Position numbers and translations under genes: made by a program
Notes under the pieces: model-generated
Database searches by the model: none
Seen by the model: only the letters and a program-made list of their open reading frames with translations
Told to the model about the DNA's origin: nothing
DNA from: Christensenella sp.
Lineage (GTDB): Bacteria; Bacillota; Clostridia; Christensenellales; CAG-917
Direction: 5' to 3'
Length of the DNA: 64,000 nt
NCBI GenBank assembly: GCA_022009775.1
Contig: CP091723.1
Coordinates: forward strand, 310,001 to 374,000
In this document: in pieces, positions 18,517-28,337 of the stretch
Numbering within the stretch: the stretch's first letter is position 1
Layout: the number at the start of each line of letters is the position of its first letter

Positions 18517-20400
18517 TTATTTTTTCTCGATTGCTTTCAAGCGGCAAGCAGACATACATGCGCCGCACTTGATGCATTTTGCGGGATCGATTTGTCTTGC
18601 GGGGAGTTTGTGTCCCGGGGACGGAACGCCCGTTGACGTGATTGCGCCGACCGGGCAATTTCTTTCGCAAAGTCCGCAACCGATACACTTATCCGCAACG
18701 ATTTCGTAGTTCATAAGGCTCTTGCACACGTGTGCCGGGCACTTTTTGTCCACGATGTGCGCCACGTATTCGTCTCTGAAATGAGCAAGCGTGGAAAGAA
18801 TCGGGTTCGGAGCAGTCTGTCCCAAAGCGCAGAGAGAGTCGCTCTTTATGTAGTTGGCAAGGTCCATGAGTTTGTCAAGGTCTTCCATGGTTGCAGTGCC
18901 TTTGGTTATCTTTGTGAGCAATTCGAGCATTCTCTTCGTGCCGATACGGCAGGGAGAGCATTTGCCGCAAGATTCGTCGCAGATAAATTCCATATAGAAC
19001 TTCGCAACGTCAACCATGCAGTTGTCTTCGTCCATGACGATTGCGCCGCCCGAACCCATCATCGAGCCTTTTGCAACGAGATTGTCGAAGTCGATGAGTG
19101 CGTCAAGGTCGTCTGCCGTGAGGCAACCGCCGGACGGGCCGCCCGTCTGAATGGCTTTGAATTGCTTGCCGCCCGGAATGCCGCCGCCGATGTCGTAGAT
19201 AAGCTCACGCAAAGTCGTGCCCATGGGAACTTCGACAAGACCGACGTTGTTGACCTTTCCGCCGAGAGCAAACACTTTCGTTCCTTTGGACTTTTCTGTG
19301 CCGTAGCAGGTGAATTTTTCAAAACCTTCTCTCATGATGTAAGGCACGCAAGCGAGAGTCTCGACGTTGTTGACGATCGTCGGAGATTCCCAAAGACCCT
19401 TCACTGCCGGGAACGGCGGACGGGGACGCGGCATACCGCGTTTGCCTTCGATCGAGTTGAGAAGTGCCGTCTCTTCACCGCAAACGAATGCGCCTGCACC
19501 GAGACGAATATGCACTCTGAACGAGAAGTTCGTGCCGAGAATGTTGTCGCCGAGAAGTCCCATTTCTTCGGCTTGACGAATCGCTATGCGGAGACGATTG
19601 ACTGCGATAGGATATTCCGCGCGAACGTAGAAATAACCGTTTTGTGCGCCGATTGCGTAACCTGCAATCATCATACCTTCGATGACGGCAAGCGGATTGC
19701 CTTCGAGAATGGAACGATCCATAAACGCGCCCGGGTCGCCTTCGTCACCGTTGCAGACGACGTATTTATCGCCGTCGGGTTGAGCGTATGCAAACTGCCA
19801 TTTTCTGCCCGTCGGGAAACCGCCGCCGCCACGTCCGCGAAGACCTGACGCAAGGATTTCGTTGATGACGTCCTGTCTGTCCATTTTAAGAGCGCGAGCA
19901 AGACCGCGGAATGCGCCTGCACCGAGTGCTTCTTCAATCTTTTCGGGGTTTATGCTGCCGCAACCGTGCAAAGCGATACGCACTTGCTTTTTATAGAAAG
20001 TGATGTCGTCCTGTTTGGAGATTTTTTGTTGAGTGGTGGGATCTACATAAAGAAGTCTGTCAACCACTTCGCCGCCGATAAGGTCTTTTTCGACGATTTC
20101 TTCAACGTCGCTGATTTTGACCATTCTGTAAAGCGTATCTTCGGGATAAATCTTGACAAACGGACCTTGAGAGCAGAAGCCGAAGCAACCGACCTGATTG
20201 ACGGTGACTTTGTCTTGCAAACCGTTTGCGTTGATGAGTTTCACGAATTCTTCTCTGATTTCCGCAGAATGGGACGAAAGGCAGCCCGTACCGCCGCAAA
20301 GCACGACGTGTCTTCTTCCGTCGCTGCCCGTAAATTTAGCGTCAAGACAAGACGCGCAATCTTTGCAACTTCTTTCGAGTTCTTCAAAAGTCTTTATCAT
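18517..20400 (-). CDS. hydB: Hydrogenase flavoprotein subunit HydB (NuoF-like)
   Basis: This 627-residue subunit binds NADH, FMN and iron-sulfur clusters. The N-terminal ~120 residues form a thioredoxin-like domain (CxxxxCxxC region CKDCASCLDAK, later GCFGFCSQGP). The NuoF core has GRGGGGFPTGRKWQF for FMN and a [4Fe-4S] loop (CDESCGKCSPCRIGTK). The C-terminus adds two ferredoxin clusters, CIGCGLCERNCP and CIKCGACMSACR. It lies between hydC (3-base gap) and hydA. Confidence 0.95.
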   Translation of the reverse strand: MIKTFEELERSCKDCASCLDAKFTGSDGRRHVVLCGGTGCLSSHSAEIREEFVKLINANGLQDKVTVNQVGCFGFCSQGPFVKIYPEDTLYRMVKISDVEEIVEKDLIGGEVVDRLLYVDPTTQQKISKQDDITFYKKQVRIALHGCGSINPEKIEEALGAGAFRGLARALKMDRQDVINEILASGLRGRGGGGFPTGRKWQFAYAQPDGDKYVVCNGDEGDPGAFMDRSILEGNPLAVIEGMMIAGYAIGAQNGYFYVRAEYPIAVNRLRIAIRQAEEMGLLGDNILGTNFSFRVHIRLGAGAFVCGEETALLNSIEGKRGMPRPRPPFPAVKGLWESPTIVNNVETLACVPYIMREGFEKFTCYGTEKSKGTKVFALGGKVNNVGLVEVPMGTTLRELIYDIGGGIPGGKQFKAIQTGGPSGGCLTADDLDALIDFDNLVAKGSMMGSGGAIVMDEDNCMVDVAKFYMEFICDESCGKCSPCRIGTKRMLELLTKITKGTATMEDLDKLMDLANYIKSDSLCALGQTAPNPILSTLAHFRDEYVAHIVDKKCPAHVCKSLMNYEIVADKCIGCGLCERNCPVGAITSTGVPSPGHKLPARQIDPAKCIKCGACMSACRLKAIEKK

Positions 20401-20403
20401 AGA

Positions 20404-20886
20404 TCAGTTCTCCTTCGCACGATAGTCCGCAACGATGCCCGGCACTGCGCTCACGGCAACCTTGGGATAAACTTGTCCGTTGATGGAAACGGCGGGAGCA
20501 ATGCCGCACGCACCGATACAACGCAACGCATCTATGGTAAACAACCCGTCGGGAGTTGTCTCACCCGGCTTGATACCGAGAACTTCACTGAATTTGTCGA
20601 TAACCTGTTGCGCACCCTTGACGTAGCAAGCCGTGCCCAGGCAACAACCGATAACGTATTTCCCCTTCGGAGAGAGAGAGAAAAACGAATAGAAAGTTAC
20701 GACGCCGTAAATTTCCGCAACTGAAATCCCCGTCCTATCAGAAACGATTTCTTGCACTTCAAGCGGAATATAACCGTATTCCTTTTGAATGTCGCTCAAA
20801 ATCATCATAAGCGGAGTGTTTTCTTCGACGTATCTGTCGCAAATAGCATTGATTTGCGCAACCGCCGCCTCGCTTAAATGAGCCAT
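20404..20886 (-). CDS. hydC: Hydrogenase [2Fe-2S] subunit HydC (NuoE-like)
   Basis: This 160-residue NuoE-type subunit carries a thioredoxin-fold [2Fe-2S] cluster with Cys in CCLGTACYVKG and RCIGACG. It starts the hydCBA operon. The ATG at 20886 has AAAGGAGG upstream. It passes electrons between HydB and the rest of the complex. Confidence 0.95.
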   Translation of the reverse strand: MAHLSEAAVAQINAICDRYVEENTPLMMILSDIQKEYGYIPLEVQEIVSDRTGISVAEIYGVVTFYSFFSLSPKGKYVIGCCLGTACYVKGAQQVIDKFSEVLGIKPGETTPDGLFTIDALRCIGACGIAPAVSINGQVYPKVAVSAVPGIVADYRAKEN

Positions 20887-20916
20887 GGTAAGCCCTCCTT
20901 TGTTGAATAATGATAA

Positions 20917-20945
20917 CCTTTAATATGTTAACATATAAGCAAACG
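20917..20945 (-). promoter_or_regulatory. Probable promoter of hydCBA
   Basis: On the minus strand TTGTCA and TAACAT are separated by about 17 bases, roughly 35 to 60 bases upstream of hydC. Coordinates are good to a few bases. Confidence 0.5.
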
Positions 20946-21034
20946 CGTGACAAGCAATTTTTTGAATATGATAAAATTTTATCGTATATAGATATTAAAA
21001 TATGGAAAAATGGAAGTGCGCGCTTCAACCTATT

Positions 21035-21335
21035 CGTAGCGTACTTATAAGCGTAATGTGCAACTTCGAAGTGAGCGTTTGCAAGGCGAACGCCGAGATA
21101 AGCGCCGAGCAAGACGGTTTGTACAAGTGAGCAAGTGCGTGTTGTTCTCTGCACTTGCGAACGAGTGGCATAATGAGTGAACGATACTTTTCTATGCGAG
21201 TGCCGACTTCCCCTCTTCGAGCGATGTGTGGCTAAAAAGAGTAAGCACTATGTTCGAGAAGTAGGGGAAAGCCCGAAGGGAAGGGGTAATGTTGCATTTA
21301 GGGTTTTACACGCCCACCCTTTGTAGAGCCGTAAA
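21035..21335 (-). repeat. Dispersed intergenic repeat, copy C (inverted)
   Basis: Read on the minus strand this segment follows copy A closely at its start (CGGCTCTACAAA, then GTAAAACCCTAAATGCAAC) and end (TTATAAGTACGCT). It fills the gap between hydC's promoter and nadE. Confidence 0.6.
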
Positions 21336-21365
21336 CTTATAAAATCTTATCGGGCGCGTCCGATG

Positions 21366-22112
21366 TCATTCGCCGTACTTCATTGGCATACGGAGTTTGT
21401 GTGCGGATCTGCGTTTTGCATTGTCGATTTTTGCACGAACGTCGTCGGGGATTTCTCCGCCACGGAGATATTTGTCAACGTCGGAATACTTGATGCCGAG
21501 TTCGGATTCGTCGGTTTGTCCTTGATAAAGTCCGGCGGACGGAGCTTTCTCGATTATGGTAATCGGAGCGTTTAGATAACGCAAATGTTCGTATATTTCG
21601 CCGACGGTAAGGTCTGCGATGGGGTTAAAATCGTGCGCGCCGTCGCCCCATTTCGTGAAGTATCCGAGAGTGGCTTCGTCAAGGTTGCCGGTGCCTGCGA
21701 CAAGATAGCCGCGAGCCTGTCCGAGTGCGTAAAGCGTGGTCATGCGAAGACGCGGATTGATGTTGACGCTTGCCATTTTGATATTGCTCTCGCCGGCGTT
21801 GTTTTCTGTGAGTCGGTCGCCGAGCGCATCGAGAAGAGCCTGCTTCGTTTGAGACAAATCTATCTCGATTTGTTCGATGCCGAAATGCTTGCCGGCGCGA
21901 AGCGCGTCATCTCTGTCGCTGCCGTAGTTTTGCGAAGATTGGCAAGGCATAATGACGCCGAGAACGTTGGGGGTTGCGAGTTTGCAAAGCGCACCGACGA
22001 GCGTGCAGTCCTTGCCGCCGCTGTTGCCGTAAATGATACCTTTTGCGCCGCTGTCGGACAAGATTCTTCGTATCCATTCGACGCGTTTTTCGATAGATTG
22101 TGAAACGTCCAT
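21366..22112 (-). CDS. nadE: NAD+ synthetase, ammonia-dependent
   Basis: The enzyme makes NAD+ from deamido-NAD+, ATP and ammonia. The 248-residue protein has the PP-loop IYGNSGGKDCTLVGAL near residue 30, and GTGNLDEATLGYFTKWGDGAHDFNPIADLTVGEIYEHL, the substrate-site segment of the family. The P-loop reads SGGKD rather than the common SGGID/SGGVD. No glutaminase domain is present, so it uses free ammonia. It appears to be a single-gene unit. Confidence 0.92.
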   Translation of the reverse strand: MDVSQSIEKRVEWIRRILSDSGAKGIIYGNSGGKDCTLVGALCKLATPNVLGVIMPCQSSQNYGSDRDDALRAGKHFGIEQIEIDLSQTKQALLDALGDRLTENNAGESNIKMASVNINPRLRMTTLYALGQARGYLVAGTGNLDEATLGYFTKWGDGAHDFNPIADLTVGEIYEHLRYLNAPITIIEKAPSAGLYQGQTDESELGIKYSDVDKYLRGGEIPDDVRAKIDNAKRRSAHKLRMPMKYGE

Positions 22113-22301
22113 AAGGCACTCCTTTATATGTTGTTTTTTATTGTTGATTTTTATTGGTTTTATTATAATACGATTTTGTCAATATTCAACTTTTTTGATG
22201 TAAATCATTAAAATTTTATGAAAAATCGGGTGCAGACAGGTCAAAAACGTCGTTTTTTTGCATTATTTTTAAAAAAACCACAAAAAATCGCAAAATGGGT
22301 A

Positions 22302-22330
22302 TTGAATTATCTTGCGATAGGTTATATAAT
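22302..22330 (+). promoter_or_regulatory. Sigma-A promoter of gldA
   Basis: TTGAAT (22302-22307), a 17-base spacer and a perfect TATAAT (22325-22330) lie 43 bases before the gldA start. Confidence 0.75.
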
Positions 22331-22372
22331 GTTGATACAAAAAAAAATTAAACTCATACAAGGAGAATTTTT

Positions 22373-23557
22373 ATGAGAAAAGCATTTATTTGTCCCACAA
22401 AGTACGTTCAAGGCGAAAACGAATTGCTCAACCTTGGTTATTTTGTCAAAACCTTCGGTAAGAAAGCCCTTCTTATCGCAGACCCGTTCGCGCTCAATCT
22501 CGTGAAAGAGAAACTCGAAGCGACGCAAGCAAAATACGGCGTAGAGTTCGTCACGAGCGACATCTTCAAAGGCGAATGCTCTCGTACGGTCGTCAAAGCA
22601 TTGCAAGAATTTGCAAAAGCAAACAAATGCGCATGCACGATCGGTCTCGGCGGCGGCAAAGCAATCGACACTTCCAAGTGCGTTGCGGCAGGCAATCCGC
22701 TCATCATCTGCCCGACCATCGCGGCAACCGACGCACCGACGTCCCACTCTGCTGTTCTTTACACCGACGATCACGAATTTGACGATTACGCATACTTCCG
22801 TCAAAGCCCGTCCGTCGTCCTTATCGATCTCAACGTCATCGCAAACGCTCCGTCAAGATTCCTTGTCAGCGGCATGGGCGACGCACTCTCCACTTATTTC
22901 GAAGCAAGAGCAAACGTCAACAGCGTATCCAACGTCAACGCAGGTCTCCCCTGCGGCGCAGACAGAAAGAAAGGCACGCTTCTTGGCTACGGCACGTACA
23001 CCGCTGCAGCTCTTGCAGAACTCTGCTACAAGAACCTTCTCAGCGACGGCGCAAAGGCAAAAACCGCTTGCGACTGCAACGTTGTGACTCCGGCTCTCGA
23101 AAAGATTGTTGAAACCAACATCCTTCTTTCCGGTCTCGGCTTCGAATCGGGCGGACTTGCAGCGGCACACGCAATTCACGACGGTCTCACCGCAGTTCAC
23201 GACATTCACGCATGCTGCATGCACGGCGAAATCGTCGCATTCGGCACGATCTGCCAACTCGTCCTTGAAAACAGCCCCGAAGAAGAACTTTACGAAGTTC
23301 TCAACTTCTGTGACGAAGTGGGACTCCCCATTTGCTTGCACGACCTTATGACAAATCCGCGCACGGGCGAAGTTATCAGAGAAGAACTCACCGAAGAAGA
23401 ATACAAGATCGTCGCAGCAAAGACCTGCATCCCCGACGAATCCATTCACAACATGCCCTTCCCTGTAACCGAAGACATGGTTATCGCTGCAATCAAAGCG
23501 GCAGATAAGATCGGTCACGATTTCAGATACGGCTGCGATTGCGAATGCTGCCACTAA
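22373..23557 (+). CDS. gldA: Glycerol dehydrogenase
   Basis: It oxidises glycerol to dihydroxyacetone with NAD+ (iron/zinc-type alcohol dehydrogenase fold). Of 394 residues, NAD binding is shown by TIGLGGGKAIDTSKCV, and metal ligands by the D in GMGDALSTYFEA, the H in AAAHAIHDGL and the H in CMHGEIVAFG. AAGGAG precedes the ATG. The C-terminus CDCECCH holds four Cys and a His and is an unusual tail. It is followed by its own terminator and then a dihydroxyacetone kinase gene that consumes the product. Confidence 0.92.
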   Translation: MRKAFICPTKYVQGENELLNLGYFVKTFGKKALLIADPFALNLVKEKLEATQAKYGVEFVTSDIFKGECSRTVVKALQEFAKANKCACTIGLGGGKAIDTSKCVAAGNPLIICPTIAATDAPTSHSAVLYTDDHEFDDYAYFRQSPSVVLIDLNVIANAPSRFLVSGMGDALSTYFEARANVNSVSNVNAGLPCGADRKKGTLLGYGTYTAAALAELCYKNLLSDGAKAKTACDCNVVTPALEKIVETNILLSGLGFESGGLAAAHAIHDGLTAVHDIHACCMHGEIVAFGTICQLVLENSPEEELYEVLNFCDEVGLPICLHDLMTNPRTGEVIREELTEEEYKIVAAKTCIPDESIHNMPFPVTEDMVIAAIKAADKIGHDFRYGCDCECCH

Positions 23558-23576
23558 TCCGTATTGAATAAAACGC

Positions 23577-23608
23577 ACACTCCCTTGCGCACACGCGCAA
23601 GGGAGTGT
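23577..23608 (+). terminator. Terminator after gldA
   Basis: ACACTCCCTTGCGC pairs perfectly with its complement over a 4-base loop, followed by T-rich sequence. Confidence 0.75.
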
Positions 23609-23661
23609 CTTATTAAAAAACCGCGTAAATTCTCGGATTTGCGGTTGTAAGGAGAAATATT

Positions 23662-25489
23662 ATGAAAAAAATAATGAACACCCCCGAAACTTTCGTCTAC
23701 GATATGTGTCACGGTCTTGCCGCGGCTCATCCGGAACTCGAATTCGTTGAAAAATACAAAGTCGTCAAAAAGAAAGACATCAACGACAACAAAGTCAGCC
23801 TTATCTCCGGCGGCGGCAGCGGTCACGAACCCGCACACGCAGGTTTCGTCGGCAAAGGTATGCTTGACGCGGCTGTTTGCGGCGACGTCTTCGCATCCCC
23901 GTCCCAAGTGCAAGTCTACAACGCAATCAAGGCTTGCGCAACCGACAAAGGCGTGCTTCTGATTGTCAAGAACTACTCCGGCGACTGCATGAACTTCAAC
24001 AACGCCATGAGCGACGCTCAAGACGACGGCATCAAAGTGGACGCAGTCTACGTCAACGACGACATCGCAGTCAAAGACTCTCTCTACACTGTCGGTCGTC
24101 GTGGCGTGGCAGGCACGGTGCTTGTACATAAATGCGCAGGCGCGGCGGCAGAACAAGGCAAATCCCTTTGAAGAAGTCAAAGCGGTTGCAAACAAAGTCA
24201 TCGACAACGTTCGTTCCTTCGGCTTTGCTTTCACAAGTTGCACCGTCCCGGCGGCAGGTCATCCCACCTTTGACATCGGCGACGACGAGATGGAATTCGG
24301 CGTCGGCATCCACGGCGAACCCGGTCGTTTCCGTGAAAAGATCGACTACTCCACCGGCACTTTCTGCGACGATTTGTCAAGAAGAATCGTCACCGACCTT
24401 GAAGAAGACCTTGCTCTCAAGAGCGGCGAAGAAGTGGTGCTTCTCATCAACGGTTTCGGCGGCACTCCCCTTCAAGAACTCTATATTCTCAACAACTCCG
24501 TCACAAAGGCACTCGCAAAAGACGGCGTGAAGATCCACAAGACCATCGTCGGCAACTTCATGACTTCCATCGATATGGCAGGCGCGTCCATCTCCGTGTT
24601 GAGAGTGGACAGCGAGCTCAAAGCGCTTGTTGACTATCCCGTCAACACTCCGGCTCTCACTTGGGGCGCGGCTATGAGCGAACAAGCGCAAGCGGCTCTC
24701 GAAGCAGTGCAAGCAATCGGCAGAGCACTCGGATACGCTCCCGTTGCAGAAGAACATCACGCAGCGGCAAAGAAAGCGGCGGCAAAAGAAACCGAAGAAG
24801 TTGCTGTTTACGAAGTCGAAGGCAAGCCCGAAGTGACCGAAACCATCAACACTGCGGCTTTCGTGCAAATCGTTGACAAGATGGCTGACGTAATCATCGA
24901 AAACGAAGTTCCTTTCTGCGAAGCCGACAAAATGGGCGACGGCGACTTCGGTATGTCCATCGCAAAAGGTTTCAAACAACTCAAAGCAGACTGGGCAACC
25001 AGAAAGAAAGGCGACATCGGTCAATTCCTTGTGAGCTGCAGCGAAATCATCAAAGAGTACTGCGGCGGCGCAAGCGGTCCTATTTGGGGCTCTGCATTCA
25101 AGTATGCAGGCAAATCCATGCTCGGCAAGAAAGAAGTCTCTCTTGCAGACGTTGCTCTTCTCTTCACCGAAGCAAACCGTGGCGTTTACGAGACCGGCAA
25201 GAAATCCTTCGGCAAGGGCGCGGAAATCGGCGACAAGACATTGGTTGACGCTCTCAAACCCTGCGCAATGGCTCTCACCAAAGCGGCTGAAGAAGGCAAA
25301 TCTCTCCGCGAAGGTCTTGCTCTCGGCGCAAAGGCTGCTCACGAAGGCGCAGAAGCCACCAAGACTCACGTTGCAACTCTCGGAAGAGCAGGCACTGTTG
25401 GCGAGCGTTCAATCGGTTATCCCGATGCAGGCGCACACGGACTTGACGTCATCTTCAACGAGCTTGCGGCATACATCGCAAAGATGTAA
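23662..25489 (+). CDS. Dihydroxyacetone kinase, fused DhaK-DhaL (frame broken)
   Basis: The protein phosphorylates dihydroxyacetone to DHAP, completing glycerol use with the upstream glycerol dehydrogenase. The N-terminal DhaK part has SLISGGGSGHEPAHAGFVGKGMLDAAVCGDVFASPS and GRRGVAGTVLVHK with the substrate-binding His. The C-terminal DhaL part has EADKMGDGDFGMSIAKGF and GGASGPIWGSAF, the nucleotide-site motifs. An Ala/Lys/Glu-rich linker joins them, indicating the single-chain ATP-dependent type rather than the PTS type. The frame breaks at TTT 24167-24169 (one T too many); joined, the product is about 609 residues. Confidence 0.88.
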
Positions 25490-25504
25490 TCAAATCACAG
25501 CATC

Positions 25505-25534
25505 AAAAAAGGCACTCGCAAGAGTGCCTTTTTT
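25505..25534. terminator. Terminator after the dihydroxyacetone kinase gene
   Basis: AAAAAAGGCACTC pairs with its complement over a 4-base loop and is bounded by A- and T-runs, 15 bases past the stop. It can act in both directions. Confidence 0.8.
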
Positions 25535-25586
25535 CAAACCGATAATATCGATTTTTTTGATATTCTAAACGCTTGTTTTGCTCATT

Positions 25587-26822
25587 TCATTTGACGTTTA
25601 CGTTGAGCGTATAGCTCGTGTTGTTGCCCCCGTTTCCGCCCTTATTCGCCGAATAAACCATATAGTCCACGTCGCTCATAAGCGAAAGGCTGTCATAGTT
25701 TATCTTGGTGAGTAGCGCATTGTTGAGATATGCCGCAGACGTCAATTTTTCAATGCTTTCGCCGTTCTTTTCGCTTGTCTGTTGCAACTTGGCAAGGCTT
25801 TCGTTTGTCTTCTCGATATTGCCGCTTATGTTGCTCAGTGCGTTCATCTGCTCTCTGTGTTGGTCTGCAAGTTGCACGGAAAGTTTTGCAAAAGACCTGT
25901 TCAAATCACCGCGCAATTCGTTCATAGACATGCGTATCGTGGAGCTTATGTTTTGCCCCGCCGTTTCGATTGCTTCGATAATTTCGTCAGTCTGCACCTT
26001 GCGGTCAACCTGTTGCAACGCTTCTTTCAGCGTGTCCGCTCTGCCCGTCTCGAAATAGAAAATGACAAGGTCTATATGTTGCCAATCGCGAATATCTAAC
26101 ACGGTTTTGAATTGCGCCACCAGCCTGTCGTACATATCTTGCGACAGTTTCGAGCGGTACGCTCTGTCCCTTTCGACAATCGCCTTGCTTCTGTTTACAA
26201 CCGCATAACACTCGTTCAACTTCGGCTCGAGAAGTTTGCGCTCCATTTGATAGCCTGCCAACTCGTTATTCAGTTCTCTGATAGATTTTTTCGTATCCTC
26301 TTTTTCGTCTTTGTGCTTGCTAAATTCTATAATCAAGCGAGCGACCGCAACGATCAGCGATATTAAAAATATAGCAGCTGAAATGTATATGTAGTATTTA
26401 GAATTCCGATCTTCAAAAATCGAACCTTTCCATCCCGTCGCGGCAAAATACAAAAACCATGGCACAGCCGCCGCTATGATGCCAACAACAATCGTAATAA
26501 TCATATGCATGAAAATTTTAGAAGACTTTGACTTTGCATTTGCTATGCGACCGCTTTTGGAATATTTGCTTTTCCTTTTTTGCTTTTGATTGCCCGTTTC
26601 TTCATAGCCTTGCGATTTGAAATCATTCAACCCGGTGCTCACCCGCTGAATGTCATAATCGTATTTGTTGTACTCGTCGCTCACTTTTTTCAAACTCGAC
26701 ATAGCGTCGTTATAGTTTTTTTCGCTTTCGTCGAGTTTGTCCTTTTCAATGGAAATTGCGGACATACCCGCGCGCAGCGCGTACAAATCGGCAAGCAACT
26801 GATTTTTTTGTTCTCGTTCCAT
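25587..26822 (-). CDS. Coiled-coil membrane protein of unknown function
   Basis: The start at 26822 has TAGGAG upstream; the protein has about 411 residues. Residues ~1-70 are a coiled coil, ~105-130 and ~147-170 are membrane helices, and ~180-400 are mostly predicted coiled coil (DDEKEDTKKSIRELNNELAGYQMERK and many NISGNIEKTNESLAKLQQ-type repeats). The tail is Gly/Asn-rich (NKGGNGGNNTS). Nothing catalytic is visible. It is divergent from the lipoprotein at 27079. Confidence 0.65.
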   Translation of the reverse strand: MEREQKNQLLADLYALRAGMSAISIEKDKLDESEKNYNDAMSSLKKVSDEYNKYDYDIQRVSTGLNDFKSQGYEETGNQKQKRKSKYSKSGRIANAKSKSSKIFMHMIITIVVGIIAAAVPWFLYFAATGWKGSIFEDRNSKYYIYISAAIFLISLIVAVARLIIEFSKHKDEKEDTKKSIRELNNELAGYQMERKLLEPKLNECYAVVNRSKAIVERDRAYRSKLSQDMYDRLVAQFKTVLDIRDWQHIDLVIFYFETGRADTLKEALQQVDRKVQTDEIIEAIETAGQNISSTIRMSMNELRGDLNRSFAKLSVQLADQHREQMNALSNISGNIEKTNESLAKLQQTSEKNGESIEKLTSAAYLNNALLTKINYDSLSLMSDVDYMVYSANKGGNGGNNTSYTLNVNVK

Positions 26823-27078
26823 ATCCAAATCTCCTATTTTTTTCAAAAAAATTCTACCCCCCCCCGCGTTTTTGTCAAGCGTTTTTGGCTTGTTTGACCG
26901 TCTGTACGCGCATTCTATGCCCTTCGTTTTGTTTTTTCTCGTTTTTGTCGAAACTGCTTATCCTTTCTTAATTTTTCTTATAGATTGGAAAATTTTGCTC
27001 TGGAATATTGATTTTGCGCGCGAGTTATATTACAATTTGTCAATAATAAATGCGCGTATATCGCGCAAGGAGTATACT

Positions 27079-28192
27079 ATGAAAACCAAAAAATCAATAA
27101 TCGCGCTTTGCCTTGTTGCCGTGCTTGCTTTCAGCGTTTTCGCGCTCTGCGCCTGCGGCGACAATGACGAGCCGGAGCAAGGTTTTGCAAAACATAAAAT
27201 CACCGTTCAATCCACCGAGGAGTGCGCCGTGTCGGTTGACAAAACCCAAGCGGAATTTGCCGAAACCGTCACCGTCACGCTCGATCTGAAAGTCACCGAC
27301 AAATACGTTGAAAAAGTCACCTACAACGGAAAGGACGCGTCCAAACGCTCGGACAACACCTATGATTTTCTCATGGGCAACGACGACGTAACCGTGGCTG
27401 TTACGCTCAAAGCGTACGAGCCCCTTTTGGCATCCGCCAACAAGTTTGCCACTTTTGACGCGTCAAACCCCACCACCCTTGCAAAAGGCAACGGAATCGT
27501 GGATCTAAACGTGTCTTTGAACGGCGGGCTTATGTCCATTCTCAACTGGTCGATCAAGTCCACCAACCAAGCGGCGATCCCCGGATCTAGCGTAAGCTCA
27601 CAAAACACCTCCGACCACCGAAAGCGGCGCGATTTCTGCCCAAACGCATTTCAGGAGCGGCAGCAATCTCATCGTAGGGCTCACCATATCCGTTGACACC
27701 GACAAAATCGAGCTCGGCAAAACTTTCCTGCTCATCGATCTTTCAAACGGCAACACGCCATCGCAAAAGGCAAATCTCGTCGTGCCTATCACCGTTGCGG
27801 AAACCGTCAGCACGACCAAATGGAACGAAACTCTCATCTTCGACATCTCCGCGCTCCCAAACAGCGTCAGACAAGGCAAATTCAACGTCTCGCTGTGGGA
27901 CAAGAACTTTGTTCAAGGCAGCGACAGCCAAGAATATCAGTCCTTTGACGGCATATCCGCCAACGAAAGCGGCAACATCCAAATCAACGTCGAGTACGTC
28001 CCCACGCACAGATACTACGTTGCCATTTGGGCAGTCGGCGATGACGGCGCAACCACCCTATACAAACTTCTCGATGCAGTCTGGCAAGGCTCAAGCACAA
28101 CAGGCTACAACAACCTAACCAACGGCGTCCTAAACCTTCTCAGCGACAATCAAACCTTCACCATCATAGTCTCCGACGAAATCTCCCACTAA
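27079..28192 (+). CDS. Lipoprotein of unknown function (frame broken)
   Basis: CAAGGAG precedes the ATG at 27079. MKTKKSIIALCLVAVLAFSVFALCAC is a lipoprotein signal peptide. The mature part has an Ig-like or bacterial-repeat module (HKITVQSTEECAVSVDKTQAEFAETVTVTLDLK) and a beta-rich second half reading SAQTHFRSGSNLIVGLTISVDTDKIE through KFNVSLWDKNFVQGSDS. The frame breaks near 27603-27612. The hypothetical joined product is about 370 residues. Adhesion or carbohydrate binding is only a guess. Confidence 0.6.
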
Positions 28193-28208
28193 TAATTTCA
28201 CACCACAC

Positions 28209-28239
28209 AAAAAGCGCCACCTTTTCGGTGACGCTTTTT
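28209..28239. terminator. Terminator after the lipoprotein
   Basis: AAAAAGCGCCACC pairs with GGTGACGCTTTTT with one mismatch over a 5-base loop, 16 bases past the stop. Confidence 0.7.
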
Positions 28240-28292
28240 CAATCCCGTATTTACAGTTGACTTTTAGTCCGAATAATCTCTTATTAAAAAAC

Positions 28293-28327
28293 AAAACGAA
28301 CTTTGAATTTTCATCAAGGTTCGTTTT
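28293..28327. other. Hairpin upstream of the tRNA-Leu repeat region
   Basis: AAAACGAAC pairs exactly with GTTCGTTTT over a 17-base loop. It borders the tandem repeats that begin at 28338 and could be the terminator of the minus-strand tRNA-Leu transcript. Confidence 0.4.
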
Positions 28328-28337
28328 ATTCTTGTTT

